Part shown: in pieces, positions 5,865 through 7,414 of the stretch
Layout: every line of letters begins with the position of its first letter
Position numbering within the stretch: the first letter of the stretch is position 1
Assembly (NCBI GenBank): GCA_003168295.1
Contig: PMST01000171.1
Location: 6,318 to 13,731, forward strand
Length of the DNA: 7,414 bases
Direction of reading: 5' to 3'
DNA from: Actinomycetota bacterium
Lineage (GTDB): Bacteria > Actinomycetota > Actinomycetes > Streptosporangiales > Streptosporangiaceae
Translations under genes and position numbers: made by a program
The notes under the pieces: model-generated
The model's input: the letters and a program-made list of their open reading frames with translations, nothing else
The model's database searches: none
Told to the model about the DNA's origin: nothing

Positions 5865-7414
5865 TAGTTCGCCGCCCCGGAGCTCGCGGCGGCCAGCTCG
5901 GACCCGGCTGGCCGGCCTGCACCGTCCCGGGCCCGGCCGAGGACCAGGTCAAGGACGGCGGCGGCGCCGCCGTCGGGAACCCGCGCGCCGCGCCAGGCGA
6001 CGTGCTGGTCGGGCCGGATGAGGACGTTGTCGGCCCCGTACAGCTCACGGGCCGCCGGGTCGGGCAGGTGGATGACCGACAGCGGCAGCGACCGGGCGGC
6101 CGCCTCGACCGCGAACGCCTGTCCCGTAGTTCCGTCCTCGGTGAGCACTAGCAGCGCGAAGTCGTTGCCGATCCGGTCGTAGAGCGTGTCACCCCAGGGG
6201 TCGAGGTAACCGTCCGGTGCGCGGTGGCCGGGCCGCGGGTCGTCTTCGTAGCGATCCGACTGCCAGGGTTCCTCGGTGTCGAGCTGGCCGGGCTCGTACC
6301 AGATCGCCGCCGAGGCGTCGTACCGCTCGTCGAACTCGACACCGGCCGAGTCGAGCCCGCGGCGCCCGATCAGGGCGCCGATCTCGGCCCGCCGCCGCTG
6401 AGCGGCCGGACTGAGGTCGGAGTCGTCCGGGATGCCGTCCAGGCGGATCTGCTCGCGCAGCTCGTAGCCCCGGCGAGCCCGTTCCAGCGCGTAGTCGGCG
6501 ATCCGCCAGTTGTGCCGCCGGCGTTCGGCGTCGTAACTGTCAAGCAGCGCCTCCGGGGCGCGGCCGTCCAGGACGGCGGCCAGCTTCCAGCCGAGGTTGG
6601 CGACGTCGCCGAAGCCCTCGCCCAGGTTGCCGCCGGGGGTGCGCACGTGGGCGGCGTCCCCGGCCAGCAGGACCCGGCCCTTGCGGAACCTCTGGGCGAC
6701 CCGGCTGGAGTCGTAGTACGTAGTCGCCGACGCCACCTCGAGGTCGAGGTCGAATCCGAACGCGGCCTGGCCGATCTCGATCAGCTCCTCGTTCGTCGGC
6801 TCGTAGTCGAGCGGATACGGCCCCGCGTACACGCGCCACTCGCGGGTGCTGACGGCGGCCAGGAAGCTCCACGCCTTCGCGTTGAACACGAGGTTGACGC
6901 CGCTCGGAGCGGGCCCGAGACGCTCGCTTTCGTCACCTGTCCTGACGATGAGCCGCAGTCGCTTCAGCGCGGCCCGCTCACCGTCCCGGCCGATGCCGGC
7001 CAGCCGCCGGACGGTGCTGCTGCCGCCGTCGGCGCCCAGCACGTACCGGGCCCGGATCGTGCGGTGCTCGCCCGAGTCGACCCCTGCCACCTCGGCGTCG
7101 ATCCAGTCGGCGTGCTCATGCAGCGCGCCGAGCTGCCAGCCGCCGGTCACCGGCACGCCGTGCCGCCCGAGGTGGTTCAGGAACACCTGCTGGAGCGCCG
7201 TCTGCGGCCGCCTGATCCGGTCGGCCAGCGAGTGCCGGTCCGCCCGGTCGCCGGTGCCCCGGTCGGTGAAGGAAGGGCGCCGGTTCGGCACCAGTTCATG
7301 GCCGGTCAGCGACGTGATGAGCTTGATCCCGTGGACCCACTCCGGCGGGAACGTCCACTCGGTGCGGATCTCCTGCAGCACCCCCCAGCGGCGGAAGTGC
7401 TCCACGGTACGCGC
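5864..7414 (-). CDS. FAD-dependent monooxygenase, aromatic hydroxylase type (5' end beyond right edge)
   Basis: This class A flavoprotein monooxygenase (FAD_binding_3, PheA/MhpA-like) uses NAD(P)H and O2, typically to hydroxylate aromatic rings. The 516 visible residues begin ARTVEHFRRWGVL, matching the 'R(T)MEXFRRWG' segment found about 40 residues into the family. The true start and the GxGxxG FAD motif are therefore outside the window, and the in-frame GTG at 7405 is not the start. The DG motif is YVLGADGGSSTVRRL (from about visible residue 124). The GD motif is GRVLLAGDAAH (from about 246), followed by ANLGWKLAAVLDG. The C-terminal thioredoxin-like domain ends with the typical LIRPDQHVAWRG, so this is the long, roughly 550-residue form. 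The PGGNLGEGFGD loop after the GD motif looks about two residues shorter than the usual PxGGQGMNxGxxD. It is the first visible gene of the operon. Its substrate is unknown. Confidence 0.93.
   Translation of the reverse strand, partial: ARTVEHFRRWGVLQEIRTEWTFPPEWVHGIKLITSLTGHELVPNRRPSFTDRGTGDRADRHSLADRIRRPQTALQQVFLNHLGRHGVPVTGGWQLGALHEHADWIDAEVAGVDSGEHRTIRARYVLGADGGSSTVRRLAGIGRDGERAALKRLRLIVRTGDESERLGPAPSGVNLVFNAKAWSFLAAVSTREWRVYAGPYPLDYEPTNEELIEIGQAAFGFDLDLEVASATTYYDSSRVAQRFRKGRVLLAGDAAHVRTPGGNLGEGFGDVANLGWKLAAVLDGRAPEALLDSYDAERRRHNWRIADYALERARRGYELREQIRLDGIPDDSDLSPAAQRRRAEIGALIGRRGLDSAGVEFDERYDASAAIWYEPGQLDTEEPWQSDRYEDDPRPGHRAPDGYLDPWGDTLYDRIGNDFALLVLTEDGTTGQAFAVEAAARSLPLSVIHLPDPAARELYGADNVLIRPDQHVAWRGARVPDGGAAAVLDLVLGRARDGAGRPAGSELAAASSGAAN

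Noticed and set aside
7403..7405. GTG as the start of the FAD monooxygenase
   Set aside because: The frame stays open to the window edge and the residues around it (ARTVEHFRRWG) match an internal family segment after the missing FAD Rossmann motif.

Overview
The window is high-GC DNA (roughly 70% by eye) with GC-rich third codon positions, tight gene packing and protein families typical of actinomycetes, so the source is probably a high-GC actinobacterium. I cannot fix a genus from the sequence. Both edges cut genes: pyruvate dehydrogenase E1 on the left and an FAD-dependent monooxygenase on the right. There are no RNA genes, insertion sequences or CRISPR arrays, and no gap over 300 bases lacks a gene.

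Left part (1-2227, all minus strand). Transcription order is a LysR-type regulator (2227 to 1328), a single-domain cupin (1305 to 877) and the N-terminal third of a homodimeric-type pyruvate dehydrogenase E1, aceE (784 to the edge). LysR and cupin lie close enough to be co-transcribed. AceE follows after 92 bases that contain a possible promoter and a good Shine-Dalgarno sequence.

Centre (2228-2362) is a divergent control region between the LysR gene and a plus-strand luciferase-like monooxygenase gene. It has lower GC, possible overlapping promoters, a small inverted repeat and a striking 30-bp imperfect palindrome at 2292-2321.

Right part (2363-7414) is a flavin oxygenase cluster. On the plus strand is a luciferase-like (LLM) FMN-dependent monooxygenase. 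Convergent to it is a minus-strand operon that reads, from the right edge: FAD-dependent aromatic-type monooxygenase, a second LLM monooxygenase, an alpha/beta hydrolase and an NAD(P)H:flavin reductase. The two LLM proteins are about 78% identical and lie in inverted orientation around the hydrolase and reductase genes. The hydrolase start lies 1 base after the LLM stop, and a hairpin between the FAD monooxygenase and the LLM gene may couple their translation.

Working model (inference): the flavin reductase supplies reduced FMN to one or both LLM oxygenases, the single-component FAD monooxygenase hydroxylates an aromatic or polycyclic substrate or intermediate, the alpha/beta hydrolase opens or hydrolyses an oxygenated product, and the LysR protein senses a pathway compound. 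The substrate cannot be read from the sequence. The best leads are the duplicated LLM pair, the 30-bp palindrome, an Asp in the usual Ser nucleophile position of the hydrolase, and the hairpin over the LLM2 ribosome binding site.
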